Positions 7,186 to 16,210 of a DNA stretch of 64,000 nucleotides are shown here, piece by piece (positions within the stretch are counted from its first letter, which is position 1; each line of letters opens with the position of its first letter). Both the position numbers and the translations under genes were made by a program. The notes below the pieces were generated by a model. That model ran no database searches and was not told where the DNA came from. It worked only from the letters and a program-made list of their open reading frames with translations. Origin of the DNA: Rikenellaceae bacterium (GTDB lineage: Bacteria; Bacteroidota; Bacteroidia; Bacteroidales; Rikenellaceae); contig SUZJ01000001.1 of the NCBI GenBank assembly GCA_015059945.1, forward strand, positions 124,001-188,000. Reading direction: 5' to 3'.

Positions 7186-8163
7186 TTATTGTTTTTTACT
7201 CTTCTTTTTGGCCTTCTTGGCGGCTTTGGCGGCCTTCTCTTTCTCTTCGAGGGCTTTGCGTGCGGCCTCCTCGGCACGTTTGCTTATCGCCTCGATAGAG
7301 TCTTTGGTGAGCATAGGCGGTGTGGCAACAATGGGCTTGAACACATCGACCGTATCGCAAGTTATGAGCGAGGGCTTGAAACTCATCAGCGAGTCCATAT
7401 AGCGCAGGGCCTCCTCAACGGGTGGTATGTAGACAAGGCTCACCGAGTCGAGCGTTATGTAGGGGCGCTCCTCCTTGTGGGCATAGTCGGCCAGTTTAAT
7501 ACTCAGCTCTTTGCTGCCTGGTTTGGGTATAATCCTGGTATTGAATGTTCGGGCATTGTAGCGCACCAGGTGGTTGCGAGTGTTGTAGTTAACCCTGCCA
7601 GCGGTGTCGGTAACAATCTGAACGCTCTGCACCAGTAGGTTTTTGTCTAACGAGTCGATGTAGTACTTGTACGACAGTCGGTACTCGCCCTTGTCGACAA
7701 TGGGCATCGTGAGGTTTAGCCTTGCGGTGTCCTTCATACGGGTAACCTTTATCTGCTTGGCAAAGTATAGCGAGTCGATACACATCGACTGGGCCAGCGA
7801 GTCGATGTAGTTCAGCTCCCTGACCTGTCGCTCGAAGTCGTTGGCGTGCCATTCGAGCGAGGCGATAGCAGCCTCGATGATGTCGCCAAAGCGGGCACTC
7901 TTGCGCTCGGTAAAGTTGGCCAGGGTGTTAAAAAAGTCCTCCTGGGTGTAGCCATAGCGACTCAAGATGGGGGTGTAGATATCGAGGCTGTCGGTATCAA
8001 TCTTCTCAAATGCGGCATAGGCGTTTACCAGAAAGAACTCCTGGGTAATTGCCGTCAGCTCGTCGTCGGGGATGATGGTCTTTTTGGCACATCCGCCCGC
8101 CATCAGCGCACCCCCTATCACAAGGGCCAAAAGTATATGTCTGAAACCTCTTCTGTTTATCAT
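7186..8163 (-). CDS. DUF4296 lipoprotein
   Basis: 325 residues. The lipoprotein signal ends at a lipobox (ALMAGGC, Cys25). Residues about 30-115 match the Bacteroidetes DUF4296 pattern: [20 protein letters not shown], then [19 protein letters not shown]. The rest is a predicted beta-rich periplasmic domain, ending in an unusual tail of alternating Ala/Lys/Glu ([20 protein letters not shown]) that is probably a charged helix. The function is unknown in the family. It is 11 bp after the LolC/E-type permease gene and 25 bp before folE. Mapping to the cell envelope is firm; any link to lipoprotein transport is inferred from the neighbour only. Confidence 0.8.
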   Translation of the reverse strand: MINRRGFRHILLALVIGGALMAGGCAKKTIIPDDELTAITQEFFLVNAYAAFEKIDTDSLDIYTPILSRYGYTQEDFFNTLANFTERKSARFGDIIEAAIASLEWHANDFERQVRELNYIDSLAQSMCIDSLYFAKQIKVTRMKDTARLNLTMPIVDKGEYRLSYKYYIDSLDKNLLVQSVQIVTDTAGRVNYNTRNHLVRYNARTFNTRIIPKPGSKELSIKLADYAHKEERPYITLDSVSLVYIPPVEEALRYMDSLMSFKPSLITCDTVDVFKPIVATPPMLTKDSIEAISKRAEEAARKALEEKEKAAKAAKKAKKKSKKQ

Positions 8164-8174
8164 CTTTGTCTGTG

Positions 8175-9422
8175 TCAGTGTATCGGTTTTGTTGTGCGCG
8201 GTATCATTCGCGACACCGTCAGGTTTGTAATCACTATCGTCACCAGAGCTACGGCCACCACCACACCCAATATGTCGAGGGGGCGAATCTCTACGGGATA
8301 GAAGTCAATAATAAATGTGCTGCCCGGCATACGTATAAGCCCCAGCTTCATCTGCGCCACCGCCACTGCAAGGCCCAGCACCAAGCCACCGGCAATGCCT
8401 CGGGCACCGATGAGCACCCCCTCGGCCCTGAAAATCTGCCTCACCAGCGAGCGCCTTGCGCCAATGGCATAGAGGGTGTCTATGTCGCCCTTCTTCTCGA
8501 TTATGAGCATCATCAGCGACCCCACAATCGACACCGCCGCAATGAGCGTTACGAGCAGCAGGATGAAAAATATGCTCCACTTCTCGAACCTCATAGCCTT
8601 GTAGAGCGAGTCGTTCAACTCGTAGCGGTTTTTGACCACCCACTGGTCGCCCAGTCGGTCAGCCAGCCGTTGTTGCACCTGCTCTATCTTGGCCCCGTCG
8701 GCCACCCTTACGACCACCTCCGAGGCTCGGTCGGCAGCAGTGAGGAGCTCTTGGGCCACGTCAATCGACACAAAGACGTAGTTGGTCAGCTCGCGCGAGG
8801 AGTCGTTGTTGAGCGTACCTGCGTGGCGCACCTTGTGGCTCTTGATAGCCCCCATAGGCAGCAGGGGCGAGAAGTTCTCGCGACGCAGTGCGTGGAGTGT
8901 CAGTCGCTCGTGAAAGGCGGTGTTCTTTACCGAGTATCCGTCGGCAAACAGTTCGTCAATCGTGCGCCCCACCACAGCCTTACGCACCTGGCCGTGTTTG
9001 AGCTGCCACTTGCCATACCACAGCTGGTCGTCGTCGGCCAGGGGTACCACGTTGGGGTAGTTGTCATCCACACCGCACACGGTTGCAAACATCTGGCGCC
9101 CCTTGTACTCGGCCATAATGTTCTCTTTGAGCACCAGCGAAGTGGCCCCAACGCCCTCGACCTCTGTCGCAAGCGACTCCCAGTCGTAGGCCTCCATCTC
9201 GAAGGTCTTACCCTTGGCGGGGGTAATGGTTATGTCGGCCTCGATGGTGTCGTAAATATCCCTCAACAGGGTGTCGAAGCCGTTGTAGACCGACATCAGT
9301 ATCACCATTGCCGCCACAGCCACTCCCACAGCCACCGAGCTGACAGTCGCAGTGGTGTTAATCACCGAGAGCGACTTCTTTGAGTGCAGATAGCGCGAGG
9401 CAAACAATAGTGGCAACTTCAT
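8175..9422 (-). CDS. FtsX/LolC-LolE-type ABC transporter permease
   Basis: 415 residues. A short cytoplasmic start (MKLPLLFASRYLHSKKSLSV) is typical of LolC/E. TM1 lies at about 20-44, a periplasmic MacB/LolE-like domain of about 220 residues follows, then three TM segments near 268-300, 318-345 and 372-400. The loop after TM2 has the conserved EKKGDIDTLYAIGA, the coupling element for the ATPase. In Bacteroidetes this single-type permease pairs with a LolD-like ATPase encoded elsewhere and is thought to release lipoproteins from the inner membrane. It follows rbfA by 35 bp. Assignment within the FtsX family is good; LolE identity is likely, not proven. Confidence 0.85.
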   Translation of the reverse strand: MKLPLLFASRYLHSKKSLSVINTTATVSSVAVGVAVAAMVILMSVYNGFDTLLRDIYDTIEADITITPAKGKTFEMEAYDWESLATEVEGVGATSLVLKENIMAEYKGRQMFATVCGVDDNYPNVVPLADDDQLWYGKWQLKHGQVRKAVVGRTIDELFADGYSVKNTAFHERLTLHALRRENFSPLLPMGAIKSHKVRHAGTLNNDSSRELTNYVFVSIDVAQELLTAADRASEVVVRVADGAKIEQVQQRLADRLGDQWVVKNRYELNDSLYKAMRFEKWSIFFILLLVTLIAAVSIVGSLMMLIIEKKGDIDTLYAIGARRSLVRQIFRAEGVLIGARGIAGGLVLGLAVAVAQMKLGLIRMPGSTFIIDFYPVEIRPLDILGVVVAVALVTIVITNLTVSRMIPRTTKPIH

Positions 9423-9457
9423 ACTATGCGTGCGGACAAACCCGTAATTAAATGTGC

Positions 9458-9808
9458 CTACTTTTTCAGAAGGTTGTCGATATTCTCGATATACTCCAAC
9501 GAGTCGTCGAGGAAGAAGCTAATCTCGGGCACCACCCTCAGCTGGTTGCGCATACGGGCACCGAGCAGCTTGCGTATGCGCCAGCTCTCGGCCTCGATGC
9601 GGCCCATAATCTCCTCGTGGCGGTTGAAGGGGAATATGCTTAGGTAGATGCGGGCATACTCCAAGTCGGGACTAACCCTAACGGTCGTAACCGACACAAT
9701 CACCCCTCTGACCAACTCGGCACACTCTTTCAGAAACAACTCGCTGATGTCTTTCTGAATCTGGCGTGCCACCTTTTGCTGTCTTGTCGACTCTCCAATG
9801 TTCTCCAT
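9458..9808 (-). CDS. rbfA: Ribosome-binding factor A
   Basis: 116 residues, normal length. Single KH-like domain that binds the 30S subunit near the 5' helix of 16S rRNA during maturation and cold adaptation. Typical motifs: STRQQKVARQIQKDISELF at the start, VSVTTVRVSPDLEYARIYLSI in the middle, and the C-terminal LRVVPEISFFLDDSLEYIENI. It is cotranscribed with the downstream permease gene (35 bp gap), as is common in Bacteroidales. Confidence 0.95.
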   Translation of the reverse strand: MENIGESTRQQKVARQIQKDISELFLKECAELVRGVIVSVTTVRVSPDLEYARIYLSIFPFNRHEEIMGRIEAESWRIRKLLGARMRNQLRVVPEISFFLDDSLEYIENIDNLLKK

Positions 9809-9870
9809 AAATATCTGTTTTTCGTTCTTCTCTCTCTGTCTTTACTAATAATTCGCTCTCCCCCGCACTC

Positions 9871-10719
9871 CTACTCGGCAATCTCAAAGACCGTTTCGCC
9901 CTGATGATTTTCGAGCGCTTCGAGGTCGAGGCGGGCTTTGCGGGCAGCATCGCGCTGCATAGGGCCCTTGGCCCAAGCGCCCGAGTGGTTCCAATGGTAG
10001 GCTACGCCTATGCTGAAATTGATATTGTCGAGCGGCGAGCGCAGAAATTGGGTGCCCGAGTAGATGGTCTTGCGCTTTACGATGTCCGAGTAGCCAAAGT
10101 AGTAGCGCCCCTCGGCCAGCACCTCAATTTTGTCGAAGGCCCAGCCACCGCCCAGGCCCACAACCAAGCCATAGCCCCAACGGTTATCCCTGACGGTCTG
10201 GAATTCGTAGTCGAAGGTCTCCACCTTGCCGGTCTCACTGTCGATAAAGTACTCGGTCGAGCTGATATTGAACGAGCCCGTAACACCTGCGTTCAGGTAG
10301 AGCCTCAACCTCTCATCAAAAGCAAATACGTGGGGCTGCCACATAATAGGCACCATAATAGAGTTGATATGGCGACCATACATATAGCGCTCAGATGAGT
10401 AACCCGGGGTAAGCGATGCATACTGGAAGCCCCTCTGCAAGAACTCCAACTCGACACTCACACCTCCGGCCACGTGGTCGTAGAGGTAGTGATTCTCCTT
10501 GCCACCGCCATAGTATACCCAGTAGATGCCGCCATTCCACTTGCCCCAGACGGGTGGCGAAGTCCAGTGGGGGTAGAGCCTAACGTCGCCCTCGCCCCAG
10601 CCACCTTTAATGCCGAGGTACTGTTTCTGGGCAGCCACACGGCCCACCACCTCGCCGCCGCCAAACTCGGCTACCAGCGACACAATGGCCAGTGCTGCTA
10701 TGACTAAAAATCTCTTCAT
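9871..10719 (-). CDS. Outer-membrane beta-barrel protein (PorT-like)
   Basis: 282 residues from the ATG at 10719. The hydrophobic signal peptide is MKRFLVIAALAIVSLVAEFG. The mature part alternates aromatic and polar residues (YLGIKGGWGEGDVRLYPHW, RLYLNAGVTGSFNIS, GYGLVVGLGGGWAF, INFSIGVAYHWNHSG), which fits an 8- to 10-strand barrel of the PorT/OmpW-like kind. A charged tail (ARKARLDLEALENH) follows the last strand. Substrate or role is unknown. It sits between the Ig-like lipoprotein (56-62 bp upstream) and rbfA. Confidence 0.75.
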   Translation of the reverse strand: MKRFLVIAALAIVSLVAEFGGGEVVGRVAAQKQYLGIKGGWGEGDVRLYPHWTSPPVWGKWNGGIYWVYYGGGKENHYLYDHVAGGVSVELEFLQRGFQYASLTPGYSSERYMYGRHINSIMVPIMWQPHVFAFDERLRLYLNAGVTGSFNISSTEYFIDSETGKVETFDYEFQTVRDNRWGYGLVVGLGGGWAFDKIEVLAEGRYYFGYSDIVKRKTIYSGTQFLRSPLDNINFSIGVAYHWNHSGAWAKGPMQRDAARKARLDLEALENHQGETVFEIAE

Positions 10720-10781
10720 CTCCAAGTGCGTTTCTCTCTCAATGTATCTTTATCTTGCTCTAACTTATCGGTGGGGCTCAA

Positions 10782-12935
10782 CTAACGGCCATTGTAATTC
10801 ATACCGCTCATACTGCTGCCACCGCTACCCAGGCTACCCATTGCACCCTTCATCGAGCTCATACCCGATGCAAAGCCACCCAGGCCACCGCCCTCGCCCT
10901 CTTGTTCGCGTTTGAGGGCCTCCAAGCGACGCTTCTCTCTATCCTCCATAATCTTCTTGAGCCTTACAGCCTCGGTCTTGCGCAGCTGCTCGTTCACGCT
11001 CTCGAAGGTTATGGGGGCAAAAATCTTGTTCATATCGGCCTGTACCTCAACCTCCCAGTTGGCCTTGACCTCCATAATCTCCTCGCCATTGGCATCGACA
11101 TAGGGCTCGGTGCGCTCGGGCTGGCGGCGCTCAATCAGGTTGCCCGTATCCCAAAGGCCGTTGTCGTTGGTATCCTCCAACACGCTGACCCTCACCTTGC
11201 CCGCAGGCACGTAGTTGAAGCGGTAGAGGCCCGTCTGGGCGTGGCGAATCTCATCTATCACCTTGCCGCCCTCGTTGCGCAGGTATACGACATAATGGCT
11301 CTGGGGGCTCTTGCCCACCACATTCACCACCACCGTACCAAACTTGTCGGGATTGAGGGTGCTGAACTCATAGCGAATAGTGTCGTTCTGCTGGGCCGCC
11401 ACATTGCGGAACGCCCCCGCAGGAATCATCAGCTTGTACTTCGATGTGGGTGTCCACGAGGTGCGCAGGTGCCAAACCTTCATATTGGCCGTATCCTGCT
11501 CGAACTTGAAGCTCACCCTGGGCAACTCGGGCTCGGGTTCGGCCCCCTCTTCGCCCTCTTTCTTGGCCTTGTCGGGCCTTCCACCGGGCTGCGCTGCGGC
11601 CTGTTGCTCGACCGCCGCACCTGCAAAGTATAGCTCTATGGCCGAAGTGTCTACCTCGGTCAGGGGCATCGCAAAGGTAAAGGCCAAGTCGCGCTCGGGG
11701 TTGAGCTCGCCTCGGGTGTAATCGACCTTAAAAGGATTGGGCACAACAGGTGGAACATACTCTACACTATCGCGCAGCGCCTTCTCTTTCTTCTTCTCCT
11801 CCTCTTCGCGCGCCTTCTTCTCCTCTTTGCTCTCAAAATACTTCCAGAAGAGTTCAAGTTTGGCCGTATCGGGCACCAGATTGTTCACCGAGTCGTGCTT
11901 CATATAGACAACCCGACCTCGGAGCGTATCGGCCAGTCGCTCGGCAGGCACATTGAGCCAATAGTTTATCGTATCGCGCCCTTTGGTTTCGTACTCGGTG
12001 ATAATCTCGTGGGGGGCGATGCTATCAATCGAAAACTCCAAAATCTCGGGCTGTGGGGCGCCAAAGTAGAGAGTAATCTTGTGTTGCTCGGAGCGCTTCG
12101 ACTCGGCCAGCGACTGACGCTTGAACCTGCCATCGGTAAACATCTTGAAGTACAACTGCGGATTGGCCGTCAGATAGTGGCGCGTGGTGTCGTACCAAAC
12201 GCTGAAATCGGGCTCGCGCAGGGGGTTACGCACCGAGTCGAGAAATCCCACCATATCGGTCTCGGGGTCGTAGGTGAAGTTGTTGTTGTTATCCTGAATG
12301 GCGTAAATCTTATAGTCGATGGGCTTCAGATTCTGGGCCACAAAGATACCATTGTTGGCAGCGCGTGCCACCACCGCAGGCTTGTGCTTGAGCAGAATAG
12401 AGTCGTAGTCGGGAATCGAGTCAACCTCGGCAGGGTAGAAGAATATGAGCGACTTGCTCACACTATCGCCCTTGCTGGCACTAACCGTATAGCCGCTCAT
12501 CACCATCGAGTCAATCTCGCGGCCAGTCGAAAAGACATACCTCAGGTCGCTCAGCACATTGCCCTCGTTGTTGTCTACCACACTGTTGCCAAAGTTGAGC
12601 GCATAGGTCTGGTTCTCGGCCAGTGTGTCGAGAATGGTGATACGGATAGTCTTACCCACAGTGGTCAGCTGGGGTGTGCGCTTCATCATCGGCGAGGTAA
12701 AAAACTCCTTCTGCTGGTCTTTGATTACCACATACTCGTCGAAGCCGATGGTGATGGTGTTGCCCGTAAACTCGGTGGTGTTAAACATAGGGGCAGCACT
12801 GACAATAATCGGTGGGAGCGAGTCCTGAGGACCGCCCTGAGGTGCCGATATGTTGGCGCAACGCCACAGCAGAGAGCTCGAAAAGATGAGCAACACCGCC
12901 GCCTGCACAACCCTTTTAAGATTAGCTTTTGCCAT
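10782..12935 (-). CDS. Large lipoprotein with SbsA/Big_5-type Ig-like domain
   Basis: 717 residues. The signal and lipobox end at Cys26 (LLWRCANISAPQGGP). The PQGGP/PP motif after the Cys and the following IIVSAAPMFNTTEF...ITIGFDEYV match the Big_5 Ig-like domain (residues about 40-140) of a Bacteroidetes lipoprotein family present in nearly all Bacteroidales. A central Glu/Lys-rich coiled linker (about 395-420) and a second Big_5-like unit (about 425-570, with a low-complexity AAAQPGGRPDKAKKEGEEG insert) follow. Residues about 570-650 resemble a carboxypeptidase-regulatory fold (YRFNYVPAGKVRVSVLEDTNDNG). The end is Gly/Ser/Met-rich and probably disordered. Function unknown; outer-membrane or periplasmic. 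It is 30 bp after folK. Confidence 0.75.
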   Translation of the reverse strand: MAKANLKRVVQAAVLLIFSSSLLWRCANISAPQGGPQDSLPPIIVSAAPMFNTTEFTGNTITIGFDEYVVIKDQQKEFFTSPMMKRTPQLTTVGKTIRITILDTLAENQTYALNFGNSVVDNNEGNVLSDLRYVFSTGREIDSMVMSGYTVSASKGDSVSKSLIFFYPAEVDSIPDYDSILLKHKPAVVARAANNGIFVAQNLKPIDYKIYAIQDNNNNFTYDPETDMVGFLDSVRNPLREPDFSVWYDTTRHYLTANPQLYFKMFTDGRFKRQSLAESKRSEQHKITLYFGAPQPEILEFSIDSIAPHEIITEYETKGRDTINYWLNVPAERLADTLRGRVVYMKHDSVNNLVPDTAKLELFWKYFESKEEKKAREEEEKKKEKALRDSVEYVPPVVPNPFKVDYTRGELNPERDLAFTFAMPLTEVDTSAIELYFAGAAVEQQAAAQPGGRPDKAKKEGEEGAEPEPELPRVSFKFEQDTANMKVWHLRTSWTPTSKYKLMIPAGAFRNVAAQQNDTIRYEFSTLNPDKFGTVVVNVVGKSPQSHYVVYLRNEGGKVIDEIRHAQTGLYRFNYVPAGKVRVSVLEDTNDNGLWDTGNLIERRQPERTEPYVDANGEEIMEVKANWEVEVQADMNKIFAPITFESVNEQLRKTEAVRLKKIMEDREKRRLEALKREQEGEGGGLGGFASGMSSMKGAMGSLGSGGSSMSGMNYNGR

Positions 12936-12965
12936 TTACTACTTTTCTCTGTTTTGTATAGGTTT

Positions 12966-13460
12966 TTAAGCCTCGTTCTCCATCTCGGTAAAGAGGGTGT
13001 GGATGGTCTTGTTCAGAGTGGGGTGAATCTTGTCGGGCGCAATCTCGTTCAGGGGGCGCAGCACAAAATCACGGCTCTGAATCAGTGGGTGGGGGATTTT
13101 CAGCCTGGGGGTGTCGATAACCTCGTCGTCGTAGAAGAGGATGTCGATATCGATTGGGCGGGGCGCAAAAGGCTCGCCTGTGCGGGCCTTAACCTCGGCC
13201 TCCTCCTGGCGATTGCGCCCCAACTTAACCTCAATCTCCAACACCTTGTCGAGCAGCTCCTCGGGCGAGAAGTCGGTGTCAATAATGATGGCCTGATTGA
13301 AGAAGTTGTCATACGAGGTAAAACCCCACGCCTTGCTCTCGTAGTTGTGCGAGCAGCGCAAGATTACACCCAGGTTCTGGTTAATCTCCTGCTGTGCGCG
13401 GCGCAAAGTATCCTTCACGTCGCCCACGTTACCACCTGTTATAATAATCGCTTTTGCCAT
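12966..13460 (-). CDS. folK: 2-amino-4-hydroxy-6-hydroxymethyldihydropteridine diphosphokinase (HPPK)
   Basis: 164 residues from the ATG at 13460 (MAKAIIITGGNVGD); an upstream in-frame ATG at 13502 adds 14 residues without homology. Transfers pyrophosphate from ATP to 6-hydroxymethyl-7,8-dihydropterin in folate synthesis. Motifs: GGNVGD, ESKAWGFTSYDNFFNQAI, LGRNR, RPIDIDILFYDD (metal-binding Asp pair) and IPHPLIQSRDFVLRPLNEI. Normal length. It is downstream of holB (115 bp) and in the same minus-strand cluster as folE. Confidence 0.95.
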   Translation of the reverse strand: MAKAIIITGGNVGDVKDTLRRAQQEINQNLGVILRCSHNYESKAWGFTSYDNFFNQAIIIDTDFSPEELLDKVLEIEVKLGRNRQEEAEVKARTGEPFAPRPIDIDILFYDDEVIDTPRLKIPHPLIQSRDFVLRPLNEIAPDKIHPTLNKTIHTLFTEMENEA

Positions 13461-13575
13461 AGTTTTTATTGTTTTTTGTTCAGAGTCGAATGTCATTACC
13501 ATAGGCTCTTGCCCTGCACACTACCGACTCTGTAGTTAGTATTTTGGTATTGGTTTAGTGTTTTCTTGTCTATTT

Positions 13576-14709
13576 TCAGCCCTTCATTGCAATCAGCTTG
13601 CTCACCGCCAGAGCGTAGTGCGGAAAGACCATTCGGGGGTTGCCATTCTGGCCAATATCCCTGATAGCCCTCTCGGTTGCAGCCACCAGAGCCTCTATAT
13701 TGTGGTTGGCCACAAAGGGTGCAAACTTGGTGCAGAAGGCCTTCTCGTCGCCCCACAGGTAGCTCACACTCTCCATACCTGCCGTGAGCATATAGCTCTC
13801 GCGCAAGAGTCGCAGGGTGTACTCCAAAAAACTCTTCTGCCCCTCGCGACCGCTTGCCACCAGCTGGTCGGCCCACTCGAAGAGCTCCAGGTGGCGGTTG
13901 CTGTACGAGAGCCTCATCAGTCGGGTGAAGAGCTCGAAGTTGTCGCTCGCCTCGGCCGAGCCGCCTTCGCTCACAATACGGCGCAACTCGATGACCGAGC
14001 CGTCGGCCAGCTTAGCCGCCACAGCAGCCTGGTCGGCACCAGCGCCCAAGCGACGTGTAGCATAACTTGCCAGGGCCTCCTCCTCGATGCGCCCCACTCC
14101 CACGCTCTGGGTGCGGCTGATGATGGTATCGAGCAGCGTGTCGGGCTTCTCGCTCACCAACACAAAGAGGGTTTTGTCCCAAGGCTCCTCCAAGATTTTC
14201 AGCAGCGCATTGGCCGCCTCGCGCTTCATCTTCTCGGGCAACCAGATGATTACACTCTTGTAGTCGCCCTCGAAGGCCTTGTAGGAGAGCTTGCGAATGA
14301 CCTCGGCCGCCTCTTTGACGGGAATTATGCCCTGTGCATTGTTGGCCTCTACCGCCTCATACCACTCGTGCTCGCCAAAGATTGCGTCATTGTCGCGACA
14401 AATGGTGCGCCACTGGTCGATGAGCGAGTCGCTGGTAGGGTTCTTGGTGGGGTTTACGACAGGGAACACAAAGTGAACGTCGGGATGGGCCAGGGCCTGC
14501 ATCTGCACACACGAGGTGCAACAGCCACACGAGTCGCCCCCCGTGCGATTGGTGCAGTGGAGATACTGCACATAGGCCAGCGCAAGTTGGAGCGAGCCCC
14601 ACCCTGCCTCGCCTGCAAAGAGCTGTGCGTGGCTCACGCGGCCCGCGTCGATATTGTCGCGCAGCTTGCGTTTGAGCTCTTCGTGTCCTATGACGTCGCT
14701 AAATTTCAT
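13576..14709 (-). CDS. holB: DNA polymerase III subunit delta-prime
   Basis: 377 residues from the ATG at 14709 (MKFSDVIGHEELKRKL). Clamp-loader subunit that loads the beta sliding clamp. AAA+ fold with a degenerate P-loop (GEAGWGSLQL, no lysine) and a four-Cys zinc module (SCGCCTSC preceded by HC). Sensor motifs NALLKILEEP and SRTQ are present. Lack of ATP binding is normal for delta-prime. An extended start at 14757 would lie upstream of the promoter described at 14744-14751, so the shorter start is preferred. It is the first gene of the cluster that runs to folE. Confidence 0.92.
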   Translation of the reverse strand: MKFSDVIGHEELKRKLRDNIDAGRVSHAQLFAGEAGWGSLQLALAYVQYLHCTNRTGGDSCGCCTSCVQMQALAHPDVHFVFPVVNPTKNPTSDSLIDQWRTICRDNDAIFGEHEWYEAVEANNAQGIIPVKEAAEVIRKLSYKAFEGDYKSVIIWLPEKMKREAANALLKILEEPWDKTLFVLVSEKPDTLLDTIISRTQSVGVGRIEEEALASYATRRLGAGADQAAVAAKLADGSVIELRRIVSEGGSAEASDNFELFTRLMRLSYSNRHLELFEWADQLVASGREGQKSFLEYTLRLLRESYMLTAGMESVSYLWGDEKAFCTKFAPFVANHNIEALVAATERAIRDIGQNGNPRMVFPHYALAVSKLIAMKG

Positions 14710-14743
14710 TGTCGGCCGTTTTTGGATGTTTTGTAGTAAACTA

Positions 14744-14751
14744 CAAAGATA
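14744..14751 (-). promoter_or_regulatory. -7 box of the holB cluster promoter
   Basis: The minus strand reads TATCTTTG (matches TAnnTTTG), about 35 nt before the holB ATG. The leader contains a small hairpin GTAGTTTACTAC. No good TTTG is seen at -33. Confidence 0.6.
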
Positions 14752-14936
14752 GGGCAATAAGTCGAGATTTGGAAACCCTCACGGCGAGTTTTTGACCATT
14801 TGGCCCCAAAAATGTGCAAAACGCCCTTTCGGGGGAGTGTAAAATGCGGGGAGTAGGGGCTCGACCACCCATTTTGTGGGGTAAAACCACCATTGTACCA
14901 AGCCCCAAAATGGAGAAAACGCACCTCAACCCTAAA

Positions 14937-14982
14937 ATTTTGCATTTTGAATTTTGCATTTTGAATTTTATATGTATCTTTG
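14937..14982 (+). promoter_or_regulatory. Promoter of tRNA-Leu
   Basis: -7 box TATCTTTG at 14975-14982, TTTTG at 14952-14956 as -33. Upstream lies a tandem 14-bp repeat (TTTTGCATTTTGAA, two copies). The tRNA begins 13 bp downstream. Confidence 0.75.
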
Positions 14983-14995
14983 TGCGCTGAAAGAT

Positions 14996-15079
14996 GCCCA
15001 GATGGCGGAATCGGTAGACGCGTTGGTCTCAAACACCAATAGGTTCACCCCTGTGCCGGTTCGACCCCGGCTCTGGGTA
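14996..15079 (+). tRNA. tRNA-Leu (anticodon CAA)
   Basis: Acceptor GCCCAGA pairs with TCTGGGT (first pair G-T), discriminator A. Anticodon stem TTGGT/ACCAA encloses loop CTCAAAC, anticodon CAA. Long variable arm as in class II tRNAs, T-loop GGTTCGACCCC. No encoded CCA. Confidence 0.95.
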
Positions 15080-15085
15080 CGGAAA

Positions 15086-15112
15086 GGAGATGTGAAAGCA
15101 TCTCCTTTTTTT
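15086..15112 (+). terminator. Terminator of tRNA-Leu
   Basis: 7-bp stem GGAGATG (15086-15092) / CATCTCC (15099-15105), loop TGAAAG, followed by seven T. The T-run overlaps the -33 region of the next promoter. Confidence 0.85.
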
Positions 15113-15144
15113 GTTGTGCATAACGCAAATAATGTCTACCTTTG
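15111..15144 (+). promoter_or_regulatory. Promoter of the TIR-domain gene
   Basis: -7 box TACCTTTG at 15137-15144, TTGTTG at 15111-15116 about 20 bp upstream. ATG at 15167. Confidence 0.75.
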
Positions 15145-15166
15145 TCTTGATTAAGCCCAAAAACCA

Positions 15167-16192
15167 ATGAAATACGACGTTTTTATAAGTTATTCCAGAG
15201 CAGATTTTGACGAAGTGAATGGACTTGTCGAGATGTTGAAACGACAAATCCCGTCGCTTTCCGTCTGGTTTGACATTACGGGTATCGAGAGTGGCGATGA
15301 GTTTGAGGAGAAGATAATATCGGCTATCGACCAATCGAAGTATGTTCTTTTTGCGCTCTCCGACAACTCTATCAGCTCTTCGTGGGCCAAAGACGAGGTT
15401 ATGTATGCCAAAAATACCGACAAAAAGGTTGTCCCGGTTTTACTTCGTGGAGCTCAGCTCAAAGGGTGGTTTTTGTTCAAGTTCGGCCGAGTAGATTGCA
15501 TCGACTCTACCATTCAATTGCAAGTAGATAAGTTGGTCAATAACATCTCCAAATGGACTAACAAGCCTGTTGCGAGTGGCACTCAGGGCGCCGTGTATAA
15601 AGAAAAAGTCCCGCCAGCGCCACCCACTTCTGAGCCCGCAAAATCACAGCCAAAAGTGGAGAAGAAGCCACAACCCGAACCGATAGCCAAGACCTACAAG
15701 GTAGGCGACTATTACGACAATGGTATCAAACAAGGTGTCGTTTTCGACGTATGGGATGGTGGTCGCCACGGCAAGATTGTGAGCCTCGACCAAGGCGAAG
15801 GACTGCAATGGGATTCTAAGACTTTCGCTCTCAGGGTTGGAACTGATAGCCAAACTGATGGCAAATACAATACAGACAAAGTGTTGACTCGAAGAGATAC
15901 AGATAAATTTCCGGCGTTTGCTTGGTGTATCCACAAAGGAAGGGCTTGGTATTTGCCCGCCATTAACGAATTGAAATTGCTATTACTCAACGACAGTGTG
16001 CACGATGTTGTGAATGAAACCCTTGCCCGCCAAGGTGGAATCAAATTATGTAGCAAGGGAGAGTGGGAGTATTATTGGTCCTCGACCGAGTATGATAGAA
16101 GTTGCGCGTGGTTTGTCAATATGCGCATTGGCGACACCCGCAACTTCTATAAGAGCGACAACTACTATGTGCGCGCCGTGTCCGCTTTTTAG
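15167..16192 (+). CDS. TIR-domain protein with C-terminal C-type-lectin-like (DUF1566/FISUMP-like) domain; candidate DGR target
   Basis: 341 residues, no signal peptide. Residues 1-135 form a TIR domain: MKYDVFISYSRADFD (box 1), and LSDNSISSSWAKDE, where W73-x3-E77 matches the catalytic Glu region of NAD-cleaving TIRs. A Pro/Lys linker (about 146-178) follows. Residues about 180-341 match the secreted DUF1566/FISUMP or C-type-lectin-like fold: GRAWYLPAINELKLL, EYYWSSTEYD, AWFVNM, YYVRAVSAF. The last 43 residues resemble variable regions of diversity-generating retroelement targets: most exposed codons are NNY (gat, agt, tgc, cgc, att, gac, acc, ttc, tat, agc, tac), as produced from AAY template codons. 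No reverse transcriptase or template repeat lies in the window. Its lower GC than neighbours and its place after a tRNA suggest transfer. NADase immunity role is inference. Confidence 0.8.
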   Translation: MKYDVFISYSRADFDEVNGLVEMLKRQIPSLSVWFDITGIESGDEFEEKIISAIDQSKYVLFALSDNSISSSWAKDEVMYAKNTDKKVVPVLLRGAQLKGWFLFKFGRVDCIDSTIQLQVDKLVNNISKWTNKPVASGTQGAVYKEKVPPAPPTSEPAKSQPKVEKKPQPEPIAKTYKVGDYYDNGIKQGVVFDVWDGGRHGKIVSLDQGEGLQWDSKTFALRVGTDSQTDGKYNTDKVLTRRDTDKFPAFAWCIHKGRAWYLPAINELKLLLLNDSVHDVVNETLARQGGIKLCSKGEWEYYWSSTEYDRSCAWFVNMRIGDTRNFYKSDNYYVRAVSAF

Positions 16193-16210
16193 AATTTAGG
16201 CTTTGTTTCT

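Noticed and set aside
7161..7277. Arg/Lys-rich N-terminal extension of FolE
   Set aside because: It is the lysine/alanine-coding tail of the upstream gene read in another frame; the ATG at 7160 gives the family start.
8166..9383. 405-codon open frame antisense to the LolC/E-type permease
   Set aside because: Low-complexity His/Gln/Arg composition, no motif, fully overlapped by a real gene.
11895..13535. 546-codon open frame on the plus strand opposite the Ig-like lipoprotein and folK
   Set aside because: It is antisense to well-supported genes, has His/Val/Leu-rich random composition and matches no family. Long antisense frames are expected from the GC-rich codon use.
13576..14709. Loss of the Walker A lysine in holB as a defect
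   Set aside because: Delta-prime subunits commonly lack a working P-loop; the rest is intact.
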